Positions 43,149-53,097 of a stretch of DNA of 64,000 nucleotides are shown here, one piece after another. The DNA is from Kiloniellales bacterium (GTDB lineage Bacteria; Pseudomonadota; Alphaproteobacteria; Kiloniellales; JAKSBE01), in NCBI GenBank assembly GCA_030066685.1, contig JASJBF010000006.1, forward strand, positions 1 through 64,000, read 5' to 3'. The position numbers were made by a program, and so were the translations under genes. The notes below the pieces were generated by a model, which saw only the letters and a program-made list of their open reading frames with translations, did no database searches and was not told the DNA's origin. The first letter of the stretch is position 1; every line of letters starts with the position of its first letter.

Positions 43149-43300
43149 GACCGCTGTTCCTCGATTCACCGGCCCCGACGGGCCGGGAGGGCAGGATAGG
43201 CGCCAGAGGCTAACAATAACTGTCTATGAACGTGGCGCATTTACGTGGCCAGAACATGGCAGCGCCACGCCCGTTCAAGTTGTTCGCCAATCCTGAGATT

Positions 43301-44596
43301 TCAAGTGAAGAGCAGGCTGCAGATGACCACTGCGGCGATGATTCCGGCAAAATCGGCCGTCAGGCCGGTCGCCAGGGCGTGGCGCACCCGGCGGATCTGG
43401 ACCGCGCCGAAATACACGGCGAGGACGTAGAAGGTGGTCTCGGTCGAACCCTGAAGCGTGGAGACCAGGTAGCCGGTGTAGGTGTCTGGGCCGGTCGCCG
43501 GGTCGTTCATGATCCCGACCATGACGCCGTAGGCGCCGCTGCCGGACAGCGGCCTGAGGATCGCCATCGGCAGCGCCTCCGGCGGCATGCCGAACAGGGT
43601 GGTGACCGCCCCCAGCGGGCGGATCAGCAGGTCGAGCGCGCCGCTGGCCCGGAACATGGCGACCGCGACCAGGATCGCCACCAGGTAGGGGATGATCCGC
43701 AGGGCGACCTGGAAGCCGTCCTTGGCGCCCTCGACGAGGACCTCGTAGACCGGCACCCCGCGCAGCACGCCGAAGGTCAGCAGCCCGACCACGATGCCGG
43801 GCACCATCCAGGGCGCGATCTCGCGGCCGAAAATGATGGTGACCGGAACCAGGGCCAGGACGCAGGCCAGAACCAGGAAGGACACCCAGGCCGGGTAGGC
43901 GCCGCCGTCCTCGGAAGGCGCCGCGGCCTCGGGCTGGCCGTCCTCTGCCGCCGCCGGCGGATCTCCCCCGGCTGCCGCGTCCGGCGCGGGCGGCAGGGCG
44001 GAGAAGCGCTGATAGGTCTTGGCGGCGAGGATCGCCACCGTGGTCGAGCAGATGGTCGCCACCAAAGTGGTCGGGATGATCCCCGCCGGATCGTTCGAAC
44101 CGAGCGAGGCGCGCAAGGCGACCACCCCGGTCGGCAGCAGGGTCACGCTGGAGGTGTTGATCGCCAGGAAGAGGGCCATGGAGTTGCTCGCCGTGCCCTT
44201 GTGGGGGTTGAGCTTGTCCAGCTCCTGCATGGCGCGGATGCCGAAGGGCGTCGCGGCGTTGCCCAGGCCCAGGACGTTGGCCGAAATGTTCAGGATCATC
44301 GCGCCCATGGCCGGGTGGTCGCCGGGCACCTCCGGAAACAGCCGGGTCATCAGCGGGCGCACGACCTTGGCGATGATCACCAGCAGGCCGCCGGCCTCGG
44401 CCACCTTCATCAGGCCGAGGAAGAGCGCCATCACCCCGACCAAGCCGATCGCCAGGGTCACCGAATCCTTGGCGGCGGCGATCATGGCCTCGGAGAGCGC
44501 GGCCATGGGCGTCGGATCGACCCCTGTATAGATCACCTGGCGGAAGGCCGCGACCGCGAAGGCGATGATGACGATGGCGAAGAAGACGGCGTTCAA
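43301..44596 (-). CDS. SpmA-SpmB fusion, nucleoside-recognition (gate) membrane protein
   Basis: A protein of about 431 residues. TTG 44596 is chosen because upstream codons (to GTG 44788) encode an arginine-rich stretch unlike a membrane protein. Two halves are joined by an acidic, alanine- and proline-rich linker (about residues 215-240): SpmA-like (ILNISANVLGLGNAATPFGIRAMQELDKLNP, NTSSVTLLPTGVVALR) and SpmB-like (GAKDGFQVALRIIPYLVAILVAVAMF, STETTFYVLAVYFGAV). In Bacillus these are two spore-maturation proteins; in Gram-negatives the fused form has no sporulation role and an unknown substrate. Confidence 0.88.
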   Translation of the reverse strand: MNAVFFAIVIIAFAVAAFRQVIYTGVDPTPMAALSEAMIAAAKDSVTLAIGLVGVMALFLGLMKVAEAGGLLVIIAKVVRPLMTRLFPEVPGDHPAMGAMILNISANVLGLGNAATPFGIRAMQELDKLNPHKGTASNSMALFLAINTSSVTLLPTGVVALRASLGSNDPAGIIPTTLVATICSTTVAILAAKTYQRFSALPPAPDAAAGGDPPAAAEDGQPEAAAPSEDGGAYPAWVSFLVLACVLALVPVTIIFGREIAPWMVPGIVVGLLTFGVLRGVPVYEVLVEGAKDGFQVALRIIPYLVAILVAVAMFRASGALDLLIRPLGAVTTLFGMPPEALPMAILRPLSGSGAYGVMVGIMNDPATGPDTYTGYLVSTLQGSTETTFYVLAVYFGAVQIRRVRHALATGLTADFAGIIAAVVICSLLFT

Positions 44597-44882
44597 GACG
44601 GCGCTACCGCGGAGTTCCCGGGAGGTCTGGACCTGGGCACCGGCTCCGCGCGCGGGCCGCGCGAATCGGCGGGTGAAGCGTCTATGGTGGCGGCTCCCGG
44701 CGGCGGAGAAAATACTCTTGCCGATCCCGGAACGCGTCCGCGCACCAAGTTCGCAGCGGATCCTCCGCTGTGAATGTGGAAAAACCACGGCAAACTTGCG
44801 CTGCCACTCAGGAAGGCCAAGTCTTGAGCAGGATCACCGGCCGGAGCCCCCGGCCACGGCGGGGAGATGGGAGGAAGGGGAG

Positions 44883-45581
44883 CTGCAGAAAAGCCTCCAG
44901 GCCGTCATCCTGGCGTTCTCGCTCACTGCCCCACCGCCCATTTTGGCGGCACCGGCCGACCTGGCCGGCTGGGATGCGGCGCGCTGGGGCATGACCACGG
45001 CCGAGATCGAGGCCGCCTTCGGGGCAAGGCTCACCACCTTGCCGGGGCGCTGGATCTACGGCGGCGCCTACGCCGAACGGGCGGTCCTGGAGACCCGAGT
45101 CGGCGGTCTCGCCTTCACCGCCTACTTCCAGATGAACGCGGAGAGCGGCCGCCTGCAGCAGGTGCTGCTGGAGCGGCGACAGCAGGACGCCGCCAATCCG
45201 GCCGTCCTTCAGGCCCTGAGGAAGGCCCTGGAGGCGCGCTTCGGCCCCGCCTCCCAGGCCTGCCTGCTGTCCGAGCGGAACCCCACCGGCCTCGAGCTGG
45301 TCTGGCGCTTTCCGACCACCACGCTCCACGCCACCTTCCTGGACTTCTTCTCGACCTCGGTCCTCTACGTGAATCCCAACGTCGACCGCGACCCGCTGCG
45401 GCCCGCCTTCAGGGATCGGGCCGTCAGGCGCCGGACCCTGCCGCGCCGCGCCACCCTGCGTTTTCACCCCAGCGAGCGCGACGATCTGCTGTCCAGGCGG
45501 GCCCGCTGCTTTCCGGACTTCGAGTCGCTGGAGGCGATAGTGACGCGGGAGTTCCTCGAAAGGACGGAGCCGCAGCCGTGA
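44883..45581 (+). CDS. Exported protein of unknown function, probable CTG start
   Basis: A protein of 232 residues if started at CTG 44883, which is the only codon in this frame with both a proper ribosome site (GGGAGG, eight bases upstream) and a clean signal peptide (QKSLQAVILAFSLTAPPPILA). No ATG, GTG or TTG fits. The mature start WDAARWGMTTAEIEAAFG is a repeat-like helical pattern seen in small exported proteins. Two cysteines are present. No function is recognised. Its stop overlaps the next gene by four bases (GTGA). Confidence 0.7.
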   Translation: MQKSLQAVILAFSLTAPPPILAAPADLAGWDAARWGMTTAEIEAAFGARLTTLPGRWIYGGAYAERAVLETRVGGLAFTAYFQMNAESGRLQQVLLERRQQDAANPAVLQALRKALEARFGPASQACLLSERNPTGLELVWRFPTTTLHATFLDFFSTSVLYVNPNVDRDPLRPAFRDRAVRRRTLPRRATLRFHPSERDDLLSRRARCFPDFESLEAIVTREFLERTEPQP

Positions 45582-46219
45582 GCCAGATCCGATCCGTCGC
45601 CGCGCTGACCGAGCTTGGGCGCGAGCAGCTGTCCGAGCACTTTTTCATGCGCGACATGCTCTATAGCGAGGTCGCCAACTTCCACGGCCTGCAGAACCTC
45701 CCCGAGGACCCGGAACTGGCCGTCGCCGCGGGCCGGCGGCTCTGCGAGGCGGTGCTGGAGCCGCTGCACCGCGCCTTCGGCGGGGTCGCCGTGCGCAGCG
45801 CCTACCGCTCGCCGGCGGTCAACGACTTCTGCCACCGCCGGCGCGCGCCCGGCAAGACCGATTACTTCTGCTCGGACAACGAGTTCAACCGGGCCCGGCA
45901 CATCTGGGACCGGCGCGACGCCGCAGGTTACCTAGGCGCGACCGCCAGCATCGTGATCCCCTGGTACCTGCCGCGCTTCGAGCAAAGCGGCGATTTCCAG
46001 CCGCTCGCCTGGTGGATCAGGGACAAGCTGCCGGGCTATGCCGAGGCCAGCTTCTATCCCTGGCTCTGCGCCTTCAACATCCGCTGGTACGAGGGGCCAA
46101 GCGAGCGGGCCATCGCCTTCCACGACGGCACGCGGAGCGGCCTGTTGACCAAGGCCGGCATGGCGAACTTCGAGGGCGACCACGGCGCCCTCTATCCCGG
46201 ATTTCCCGCCGCGTCCTGA
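45578..46219 (+). CDS. Peptidase M15-like (YcbK/DacB-type) domain protein
   Basis: A 213-residue protein from GTG 45578, overlapping the preceding gene. No signal peptide. The pattern SEHFFMRDMLYSEVANFHGLQN, LCEAVLEPLHRAFGGVAVRSAYRSPAVNDF resembles the start of M15 D,D-peptidase-fold proteins (SxHF, PLR, SxYRS). The zinc site residues are not clearly complete: the usual SxHxxG is replaced by CSDNEFNRARHIWD. It may be a non-catalytic relative or a distinct family. Confidence 0.6.
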   Translation: MSQIRSVAALTELGREQLSEHFFMRDMLYSEVANFHGLQNLPEDPELAVAAGRRLCEAVLEPLHRAFGGVAVRSAYRSPAVNDFCHRRRAPGKTDYFCSDNEFNRARHIWDRRDAAGYLGATASIVIPWYLPRFEQSGDFQPLAWWIRDKLPGYAEASFYPWLCAFNIRWYEGPSERAIAFHDGTRSGLLTKAGMANFEGDHGALYPGFPAAS

Positions 46220-46242
46220 AGCCCGCGGCCGGGCGTGCGGAG

Positions 46243-46395
46243 TCAGGTCTCCCGCTCGTCCTTGGGCTTGTCGTCGTCGTCCGCCCGGACGGGGGCCTTG
46301 TTCTCGGCGGTCGTCTTATAGGCCGCCATGGCGCCCAGGACGACGCCAGCGAGGGTCCAGGCCATGACCTGTCCCAGTCCCGGAGCTGCTTTCAT
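46243..46395 (-). CDS. Small single-helix membrane protein with acidic tail
   Basis: A 50-residue protein: MKAAPGLGQ, one membrane helix (VMAWTLAGVVLGAMAAY), a short basic turn and a highly acidic tail (RADDDDKPKDERET). The ribosome site is weak (GGACC). It lies between the M15-like gene and yqgE. The helix-plus-charged-tail design is coherent, but the case rests on that pattern only. Confidence 0.5.
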   Translation of the reverse strand: MKAAPGLGQVMAWTLAGVVLGAMAAYKTTAENKAPVRADDDDKPKDERET

Positions 46396-46535
46396 AGGCA
46401 AAGGTCCAATCCGCAGCGCGGCCGCTTCGCAGGGCCGCGAGAGTTACGGCAAGGTTAAGCGCGCCGCTGGGGCAAAGGTCTGTCCTGGCTGTGAGCAAGC
46501 TGGGTCCCGGTCGGCGGCTGCCGGCGCGTCTCTTG

Positions 46536-47195
46536 CTAGAGATCGACCCCGCGCCGGTCGATGGCCCGCCGCCAGATCGAGGCGATATCGGCATGGAAGA
46601 CCAGGGCCGGGTCGGCCTCGACGTCCCACCAGGACCCGCGCGCGATCTCGGATTCGAGCTGGCCCGGCGCCCAGCCGGCATAGCCCAGGACGAAGCGGAA
46701 GTCCTTGGGGCCGCTGCCCTCCAGGATGCGGCGCAGCATCTCGGGATCCCCGGAGACGGCGAAGCCGCCGGGCAGCCTTTGGGAGCTCTCAAGCACGGCA
46801 TCGTCGCTGTGCAGGAGGAAGCCGCGCCCGGGCTCGACCGGCCCGCCGTAGTGCGCGGCGATCTCGGCATCGGCCGCGTCGATCTCGACGCCCATCTCGT
46901 CCAGCAGCACCTGCAGCGGGACCTGGCCCAGGCGGCGATTGATGACCAGGCCCATGGCGCCGCGGCGATCGTGCCGCAGCATGAAGACCACCGTACGGTC
47001 GAAGTTGGGATCGCGCAGATCTTCGCGCGCGATCAGGAGCCGGCCCGCCAGGAAGGTTTCCGTTTCGCCTTCCGTGCCTTCGGTCCCCGCGGGATCGGCA
47101 GGTCCTGCGGAGGCGATCAGCAACACTGCCAGCAGGCCGAAGGCGTAAAGCCGAGGGCGCAAGCTCGTGAAGATGGTCGAGTTTCGTGTCACCAC
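46536..47195 (-). CDS. YqgE/AlgH family protein with a signal-like N-terminus
   Basis: A 219-residue protein. The core (about residues 48-219) is the YqgE fold: FLAGRLLIAREDLRDPNFDRTVVFMLRHD, GAMGLVINRRLGQ, YGGPVE and FVLGYAGWAPGQLESEIARGSWW. YqgE/AlgH proteins are cytoplasmic, yet this one carries a hydrophobic stretch near the N-terminus (LYAFGLLAVLLIASAGPADPA). It may therefore be exported or membrane-anchored. Function in the family is unknown (redox or transcription links were proposed for AlgH). Confidence 0.85.
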   Translation of the reverse strand: MVTRNSTIFTSLRPRLYAFGLLAVLLIASAGPADPAGTEGTEGETETFLAGRLLIAREDLRDPNFDRTVVFMLRHDRRGAMGLVINRRLGQVPLQVLLDEMGVEIDAADAEIAAHYGGPVEPGRGFLLHSDDAVLESSQRLPGGFAVSGDPEMLRRILEGSGPKDFRFVLGYAGWAPGQLESEIARGSWWDVEADPALVFHADIASIWRRAIDRRGVDL

Positions 47196-47335
47196 AGCCT
47201 CGCCGTCGGAGCCGTCCGGATTTCCCGGTATGGCCAGGATCGCCAGCTATGCTATCAGAGAACGCGCTCGCCGCGTGGCGCGAATTGCGTCCCACGGCGG
47301 ACTGCGACTGCGGCAATCCGGGAGCCTGTCCGACA

Positions 47336-47701
47336 ATGCCCCTTGGGGAGACTTTCAAGCGGCCGGTTCGCGGACGCTTTGGATTGCTCTGCGCCGGCCT
47401 GGCGTGGATCGGCCTGGCGGGATGCTCCGAGCCTTTCCCGACCGGATCTCCGGCCGCGGTTGATTCCGAGAGCGGGGAGCCGCTGGGCAACCTGATCTCC
47501 CTGTGCTACGGCACCGAGATGAACGACGAGGAAGAGATCAAGGCGAGGGCCCAGGAGCTCTGCAAGGGCCGTCTGGTCTTCGTCGGGCAGACCATGTTCT
47601 TCAACGATTGTCCGCTGTTGCAGAACACCCGCGTGACCTATCAGTGCCGGCCGCTCCCGCCTGGCGGGGCCGGCGGTCGGCGCAGCGTCCCGCCGTCCTG
47701 A
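47336..47701 (+). CDS. Lipoprotein of unknown function
   Basis: A 121-residue protein from ATG 47336 (GGGAG about nine bases upstream). The lipobox IGLAGC places the lipid cysteine near residue 30. The mature part has four cysteines (LCYGTE, LCKGRL, DCPLLQ, QCRPLP) likely to form disulfides in the periplasm, and a proline/glycine-rich tail. No family is recognised. The next gene starts 12 bases after its stop and is probably cotranscribed. Confidence 0.7.
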   Translation: MPLGETFKRPVRGRFGLLCAGLAWIGLAGCSEPFPTGSPAAVDSESGEPLGNLISLCYGTEMNDEEEIKARAQELCKGRLVFVGQTMFFNDCPLLQNTRVTYQCRPLPPGGAGGRRSVPPS

Positions 47702-47713
47702 CCGGGTGTCGCG

Positions 47714-48067
47714 ATGACTCCCAAGCTGCGCCGCTTCTTCGCCGCCTTGCCGCTCGCCCTCTGGGCGGCCCCGGCCCCGGCCTTCGAGGCCTTCGTCTCC
47801 GTCGACGACTATATGGCGGCCTCCCGGGAGGCGCGCCGGTCCTTTCTGACAGGGGTCTACGACAGCTTCGGCACGCTTCATGACGCCGGGCTGTTCTCCA
47901 GCGAAACCCTGTCGGAGACGGTCGCACGGATCTTGGATTGCACCTCGCCCATGAAGATCGAGGAAATCGAGACGCTCTTCACCGCGCGGTTGGAGCAGGA
48001 CCGCGGCGACTGGGATTCGGCTGCGGCCTCGCGCTTCATCTTTGCCTTCGACGACTACTGCAAGTAG
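47714..48067 (+). CDS. Exported protein of unknown function
   Basis: A 117-residue protein with a signal peptide ending PAFA (about residue 23) and a small helical mature part with two cysteines (ILDCTSP, DDYCK), probably one disulfide. It is cotranscribed with the upstream lipoprotein gene. Its last 13 bases overlap the end of queG, which is convergent. No family is recognised. Confidence 0.65.
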   Translation: MTPKLRRFFAALPLALWAAPAPAFEAFVSVDDYMAASREARRSFLTGVYDSFGTLHDAGLFSSETLSETVARILDCTSPMKIEEIETLFTARLEQDRGDWDSAAASRFIFAFDDYCK

Positions 48068-49194
48068 CCGGTCCGGGTCCATTCCGCGCGCACCTCGCCG
48101 TCCGCCTCTCGGGGCAGCCGGCCTTTACGCTCCGCATCGAAGGCGGCCGGGTCGGCGAGGCGGCCGAAGGCCCAGACCGCCATCGCCCGGACCAAGGGCG
48201 ACGGGTCGTCGAGCAGCCCGCGGGCCGCGGCCGCGAGCTCCCGCGCGCCGCTGTTGCCGATCGCGATCAGGACGTTGCGGAGAAAGCGGTCGCGCCCGGT
48301 CCGCTTGATCGGGCTGCCGGCGAAGACCTTGCGGAAGCCGGCGTCGTCCAGCGCGGCCAGGTCGGCGAGCCGGGGCGCGGTCAACTCGGCGCGGGGCAGG
48401 AAGGCGGCCTCTGCGCTGCGCCGGGCGAACTTGTTCCAGGGGCAGACCGCCAGGCAGTCGTCGCAGCCGTAGATCCGGTTGCCCAGAGGGACACGGAATT
48501 CCTCAGGGATGTGGCCCTTGTGCTCGATGGTCAGGTAGGAGATGCAGCGCCGGGCGTCCAGACGGTAGGGCGCCGGGAAGGCGTCGGTCGGGCAGGCGTC
48601 CAGGCAGCGCCGGCAGGAGCCGCAATGGTCGGCCTCGGCCGAGTCTGGGGGCAGTTCGAGTGTCGTGAAGACCTCTCCGAGAAACAGCCAGGAGCCGAAG
48701 TCGCGGGACACCAGGTTGCTGTGCTTGCCCTGCCAGCCGACGCCGGCGTTTTCGGCCAGCGGCTTCTCCATCACCGGCGCGGTGTCGACGAAGACCTTGA
48801 GCTCGCAGCCCAGGGTCTCGGCCATCCAGCGGCCCAGGGCCTTGAGCCGGCGCTTGAGCAGGTCGTGGTAGTCGCGGCCCCGGGCGTAGACTGAGATGTT
48901 GCCGCGCTCTGGCGCGGCCAGCAGGGCGAGCGGGTCACCCGGGGGCGCGTAGTTCGCCGCCAGCACGATCACGCTGCGGGCCTCCGGCCAGAGGATTCGC
49001 GGATCGCCACGCCGCGCGGCCGTGTCCGCGAGCCAGCCCATGTCGCCGTGGCAGCCCGCCGCCAGGAAGCCGGCCAGGCCGTCCCGCGCAGCCTCCGAGA
49101 GGGCCGCGGGGGCGAAGCCGACCGCATCGAAGCCGAGCGCCAGGGCCTGGTCGCGGATCGCGGCCTTGGGGTCCGGCGGGCTCTTCTCGGTCAT
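48055..49194 (-). CDS. queG: Epoxyqueuosine reductase QueG
   Basis: A 379-residue cobalamin- and iron-sulfur-dependent enzyme that makes the last step to queuosine in tRNA. Two [4Fe-4S] motifs are present: [16 protein letters not shown] (about residue 191) and [13 protein letters not shown] (about residue 244), with [24 protein letters not shown] as the reductive-dehalogenase-like core. The C-terminal helical (HEAT-like) part is complete. It is the last gene of the queA-tgt-queG operon. Confidence 0.95.
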   Translation of the reverse strand: MTEKSPPDPKAAIRDQALALGFDAVGFAPAALSEAARDGLAGFLAAGCHGDMGWLADTAARRGDPRILWPEARSVIVLAANYAPPGDPLALLAAPERGNISVYARGRDYHDLLKRRLKALGRWMAETLGCELKVFVDTAPVMEKPLAENAGVGWQGKHSNLVSRDFGSWLFLGEVFTTLELPPDSAEADHCGSCRRCLDACPTDAFPAPYRLDARRCISYLTIEHKGHIPEEFRVPLGNRIYGCDDCLAVCPWNKFARRSAEAAFLPRAELTAPRLADLAALDDAGFRKVFAGSPIKRTGRDRFLRNVLIAIGNSGARELAAAARGLLDDPSPLVRAMAVWAFGRLADPAAFDAERKGRLPREADGEVRAEWTRTGYLQ

Positions 49195-49227
49195 GGCGTC
49201 CCGCGTCTCCGGTGTCGGCGGCTCGGA

Positions 49228-50361
49228 CTACAGCGGCGGCAGGTCGCCGGCGGCCTGCGCCGCCTCGAACTCGGCGGCGAAGGCCTCCAGGCGGCCCTCG
49301 GCGATGGCGGCCCGCAGCCCGGCCATCAGCTCCTGATAATAGGTCAGATTGTGCAGGGTCAGAAGGATCGGCCCCAGCATCTCGCCGGAGCGGATCAGGT
49401 GGTGCAAGTAGGCGCGGCTGTACTGGCGCAGCTCCCGGTTCGGGCTCTCCGGGTCCAGGGGCCGCGGGTCGTCTTTGTGCCGGGCGTTGCGCAGGTTGAC
49501 CACGCCACGCCGGGTGAAGGCCTGGCCGGTCCGGCCGCTGCGGGTCGGCAGGACGCAGTCGAACATGTCGATGCCGCGCTGCACGGCGCGGACGATGTCG
49601 TCGGGCTTGCCGACTCCCATCAGGTAGCGCGGCCGGTCCTCGGGTAGGGCCGGGACGGTCTCCTCCAGGACCCTCAGCATGGTCGCCTGGCCTTCGCCGA
49701 CCGCCAGGCCGCCGACCGCGTAGCCCTGGAAGCCGATCTCGATCAGACCGGCGGCCGATTCCCGGCGCAGCTCCGGATAGACGCTGCCCTGGACGATGCC
49801 GAATAGGCCGCGTCCGGGATGGCCGGGAAAGGCCTCCTTGCAGCGCGCCGCCCAGCGCAGCGAGAGGCGCATGGACTCCGCCGCCTCGGCCTCGCCGACC
49901 GGGAAGGGCGTGCATTCGTCCAGGACCATGGTGACGTCGACTCCCAGCAGGTCCTGGATCTCCACCGCCCGCTCCGGGGTCAGCTCGTGCGGCTGTCCGT
50001 CGACATGGGAGCGAAAGGTGACTCCGTCTTCGGTGATCTTGCGCAGCTCGGCCAGGGACATGACCTGGAAGCCGCCGGAATCGGTCAGGATCGGCCGCGG
50101 CCAATTCATGAACTTGTGCAGGCCGCCAAGGCGGGCGATGCGCTCGGCCCCGGGCCGCAGCATCAGGTGATAGGTGTTGGCCAGGACGATCTCGGCACCC
50201 GTCGCAGCGACCTCGCCGGGGCGCAGGCCCTTGACCGTGGCCGCGGTGCCGACCGGCATGAAGGCCGGTGTCTCGACAGTGCCGTGGGCGCAGGTCAGGC
50301 GGCCGCGCCGGGCCGCGCCGTCCCGGGCCTGGACCGCGTAGCCGAAGGGCGTCTCGGTCAT
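49228..50361 (-). CDS. tgt: tRNA-guanine(34) transglycosylase Tgt, lacking the zinc cysteines
   Basis: A 377-residue enzyme exchanging guanine 34 for preQ1 in tRNA. The general acid/base region [12 protein letters not shown] and the nucleophile region [17 protein letters not shown] are intact. In the C-terminal zinc site, where Tgt normally has C-x-C-x2-C after PLD, the sequence is [22 protein letters not shown] (49430-49452): all three cysteines are replaced, though the later histidine (TLHNL) remains. The zinc is structural and the enzyme may be stable without it, or inactive. It overlaps queA by four bases. Confidence 0.93.
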   Translation of the reverse strand: MTETPFGYAVQARDGAARRGRLTCAHGTVETPAFMPVGTAATVKGLRPGEVAATGAEIVLANTYHLMLRPGAERIARLGGLHKFMNWPRPILTDSGGFQVMSLAELRKITEDGVTFRSHVDGQPHELTPERAVEIQDLLGVDVTMVLDECTPFPVGEAEAAESMRLSLRWAARCKEAFPGHPGRGLFGIVQGSVYPELRRESAAGLIEIGFQGYAVGGLAVGEGQATMLRVLEETVPALPEDRPRYLMGVGKPDDIVRAVQRGIDMFDCVLPTRSGRTGQAFTRRGVVNLRNARHKDDPRPLDPESPNRELRQYSRAYLHHLIRSGEMLGPILLTLHNLTYYQELMAGLRAAIAEGRLEAFAAEFEAAQAAGDLPPL

Positions 50362-51407
50362 GCCTCCTCCTGGCGGGTCAGCAGGCAGGCGTCGCCGTAG
50401 GAGAAGAAGCGGTAGCCTTCGGCCACGGCATGGGCGTAGGCCCGCTTCATGCGCGCGAGCCCGGCGAAGGCGGCGACCAGCATGAAGAGGGTCGAGCGGG
50501 GCAGGTGGAAGTTGGTCAAGAGCAGGTCCACAGCCTTGAAGCGGTAGCCGGGCAGGATGAAGAGATCCGTCTCGCCTGAAAAGGCCGGGATGCGGCCGTC
50601 CTCCTCCGCCGCGGCCTCCAGGACCCGCAGCGCCGTGGTGCCGGCCGCGACGATGCGGCCGCCCGCGGCCCTGGCTGCGTTGATCGCCTCGGCGGCCTCG
50701 GGAGTGATCTCGGCGACCTCGCTGTGCATGCGGTGGTCGCGGGGGTCCTCGGCCTTGACCGGCAGGAAGGTCCCGGCCCCGACGTGCAGGGTAACGGCGA
50801 CCCGGCGCAGACCGCGCGCCTCCAGAGCCGCCAGCAAGGGTGGGGTGAAGTGCAGGCCGGCGGTCGGCGCCGCGACCGCGCCCTCCCGGGCCGCGAAGAC
50901 GGTCTGGTAGTCTTCGCGGTCGCGGGCATCCGGGCCGGCCTCACGGTGGATGTAGGGCGGCAGCGGGGCAGCGCCATGGCGGGCGAGGGCCGCCATCAGC
51001 TCGGCGTCGGCTCGGTCGAAGGCCAGGGTGACCTCGCCGCCTTCGCCCTTGGCCGCGACCTCGGCGGTAAAGGCCTCCGCCTGCGCCGGCGCGAAGTCGA
51101 TGCGGTCGCCGGGGCGCAGGCGCTTGGCCGGCCGGGCGAAAGCCCGCCAACGATCGGGCCCCTCGCGCTTGTGCAGGGTCACCTCGATCCGGGCCTCGCC
51201 GCGGCGGCCGGTCAGGCGGGCCGGGATCACCTTGGTGTCGTTGACCACCAGCAGGTCGCCAGGCGCCAGGAAGCCCGGCAGCTCGGCGATCCGGCTGTCG
51301 GTCAGGCCGTCCCGAACGACCAGGAGCCGCGCGGCCTCCCGCGGCTCGGCGGGGCGTTGCGCGATCAGTTCCTTGGGCAGGTCGAAGTCGAAGTCGTCGG
51401 TGCGCAT
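50358..51407 (-). CDS. queA: S-adenosylmethionine:tRNA ribosyltransferase-isomerase QueA
   Basis: A 349-residue enzyme adding the epoxycyclopentane ring from SAM to preQ1-tRNA. It begins [31 protein letters not shown], continues [29 protein letters not shown] and [23 protein letters not shown], and ends FSYGDACLL, all QueA signatures. ATG 51407 gives the normal family length; upstream codons are non-coding. It is the first gene of the operon and divergent from betC. Confidence 0.95.
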   Translation of the reverse strand: MRTDDFDFDLPKELIAQRPAEPREAARLLVVRDGLTDSRIAELPGFLAPGDLLVVNDTKVIPARLTGRRGEARIEVTLHKREGPDRWRAFARPAKRLRPGDRIDFAPAQAEAFTAEVAAKGEGGEVTLAFDRADAELMAALARHGAAPLPPYIHREAGPDARDREDYQTVFAAREGAVAAPTAGLHFTPPLLAALEARGLRRVAVTLHVGAGTFLPVKAEDPRDHRMHSEVAEITPEAAEAINAARAAGGRIVAAGTTALRVLEAAAEEDGRIPAFSGETDLFILPGYRFKAVDLLLTNFHLPRSTLFMLVAAFAGLARMKRAYAHAVAEGYRFFSYGDACLLTRQEEA

Positions 51408-51537
51408 GGCGGCGTCCCTGTCGCCGGAACAGCGGCCGGAGTCAAGCCGCGCGGTCTTTGAACGGCCAAGCGGCGTCGCTCGCAAGCGGACGCGCGGCGG
51501 GCGAGCGGGCGCAGGATGAGACTCGGAGGATCGCATC

Positions 51538-53097
51538 ATGAGCCCGAACATCGTCTTCATCATGGCCGACCAGCTCGCCGCGCCGGCCTTGCCAGCCTAC
51601 GGCCACAGGACCGTCAAGGCGCCCCACATCCAGGGCCTGGCGGAACGGGGCGTGGTCTTCGACGCCGCCTACTGCAACAGCCCGCTCTGCGCGCCTTCGC
51701 GCTTCTCGATGCTCTCGGGCCGTCTGCCTTCGGAGATTGGCGCCTTCGACAACGCGGCCGAGTTCCCGGCGACGGTGCCGACCTTCGCCCACATGCTCCG
51801 GCTCGGCGGCTACCGCACCGTCCTGTCCGGCAAGATGCACTTCGTCGGGCCGGACCAGCTGCACGGCTTCGAGGAGCGGCTGACCACCGACATCTATCCC
51901 GCCGACTTCGGCTGGACCGTCGACTGGGAGCAACCGGAGCGGCGGCTGGACTTCTACCACACCATGCTGAGCGTCGTGGAGGCCGAGGCCTGCCGGCGCA
52001 GCCAGCAGATCGATTTCGACGAGGAGGTCGCCTACCAGGCCGAGCGCAAGATCTTCGACCTGGCGCGCGACGGGGACGAGCGGCCCTTTTTCCTGCTGGT
52101 CTCCTTCACCCATCCCCACGATCCCTACACCATCGGCCAGGAGCACTGGGACCTCTACCGGCCCGAGGATATCGACCTCCCGTCGGTTCCCGCCCTGGCC
52201 CCGGAAGACATGGACCCGCACAGCCGCCGGCTCTATGAGGCCCTCGGCATGGCGGACTACGCCCTGACCGAGGAGCGGATCTTGAAGGCGCGGCGGGCCT
52301 ACTACGGCGCGATCTCCTACGTCGACGCAAAAGTCGGCCGCCTTCTGGAGACCCTGGAGGCCGCGGGCCTGGCCGAGGACTGCGTCGTCGTCTTCACCGC
52401 CGACCACGGCGACATGCTCGGCGAGCGCGGTCTTTGGTACAAGATGTGCTTCTACGAATGGGCGGCGCGGGTCCCCCTGATCCTCGCAGCGCCGGAGCGC
52501 TTCGCCCCGCGGCGCGTCGCTCGCCCGGTCTCCCTGATCGATCTCTTTCCGACCTTCAGGGACCTTGGCGGCCTGGACGACCTCGAGCTGCCCGAAGACC
52601 TCCCCGGAAACAGCCTGCTGCCACTGCTCGACGGCGGCGCGGGCGGGCCGGCGGCGGTCCATGGCGAGTACCTGGGCGAGGCGGCGGCCGGGCCGCTGGT
52701 GATGATCCGGCGGGGCCGGCACAAGTACGTCGTCGGCACCGAAAGCCCGCCCCAGCTCTTCGACCTCGCCGAGGACCCGCAGGAGCTGAGCAACCTCGCC
52801 GGGCAGGCGGCCCTCGCCGAGGTCGAGGGCGCCCTCGCGGAGGAGGCGGCGCGGCGCTGGGATCTCGAGGCCCTGCGCGCCGAGGTGATCGCCAACCAGC
52901 GCCGGCGCCGCTTCGTGCAGCAGGCAAACCTGATTGGTAAGCACACGCCCTGGGATTTTCAGCCGATCTTCGACGCCAGCGAGAGCTACGCCCGCAACAC
53001 CCGCGCGATTCTCGGCGAGCTGGAAAACCGGGCCCGCCTGCCCTACCGCGAGACGCCGGCGCCCGACGGGCCGGGGGCTGCCGCTCGCGAATCGTAG
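51538..53097 (+). CDS. betC: Choline-sulfatase
   Basis: A 519-residue sulfatase that splits choline-O-sulfate to choline, a source of sulfur and of glycine betaine. The formylglycine site is [12 protein letters not shown] (Cys near residue 51). The family segment [31 protein letters not shown] is characteristic of BetC, and metal ligands are in [16 protein letters not shown]. There is no signal peptide, as expected for a cytoplasmic choline-sulfatase. The 3' end overlaps the convergent oxygenase gene by 55 bases. Confidence 0.92.
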   Translation: MSPNIVFIMADQLAAPALPAYGHRTVKAPHIQGLAERGVVFDAAYCNSPLCAPSRFSMLSGRLPSEIGAFDNAAEFPATVPTFAHMLRLGGYRTVLSGKMHFVGPDQLHGFEERLTTDIYPADFGWTVDWEQPERRLDFYHTMLSVVEAEACRRSQQIDFDEEVAYQAERKIFDLARDGDERPFFLLVSFTHPHDPYTIGQEHWDLYRPEDIDLPSVPALAPEDMDPHSRRLYEALGMADYALTEERILKARRAYYGAISYVDAKVGRLLETLEAAGLAEDCVVVFTADHGDMLGERGLWYKMCFYEWAARVPLILAAPERFAPRRVARPVSLIDLFPTFRDLGGLDDLELPEDLPGNSLLPLLDGGAGGPAAVHGEYLGEAAAGPLVMIRRGRHKYVVGTESPPQLFDLAEDPQELSNLAGQAALAEVEGALAEEAARRWDLEALRAEVIANQRRRRFVQQANLIGKHTPWDFQPIFDASESYARNTRAILGELENRARLPYRETPAPDGPGAAARES

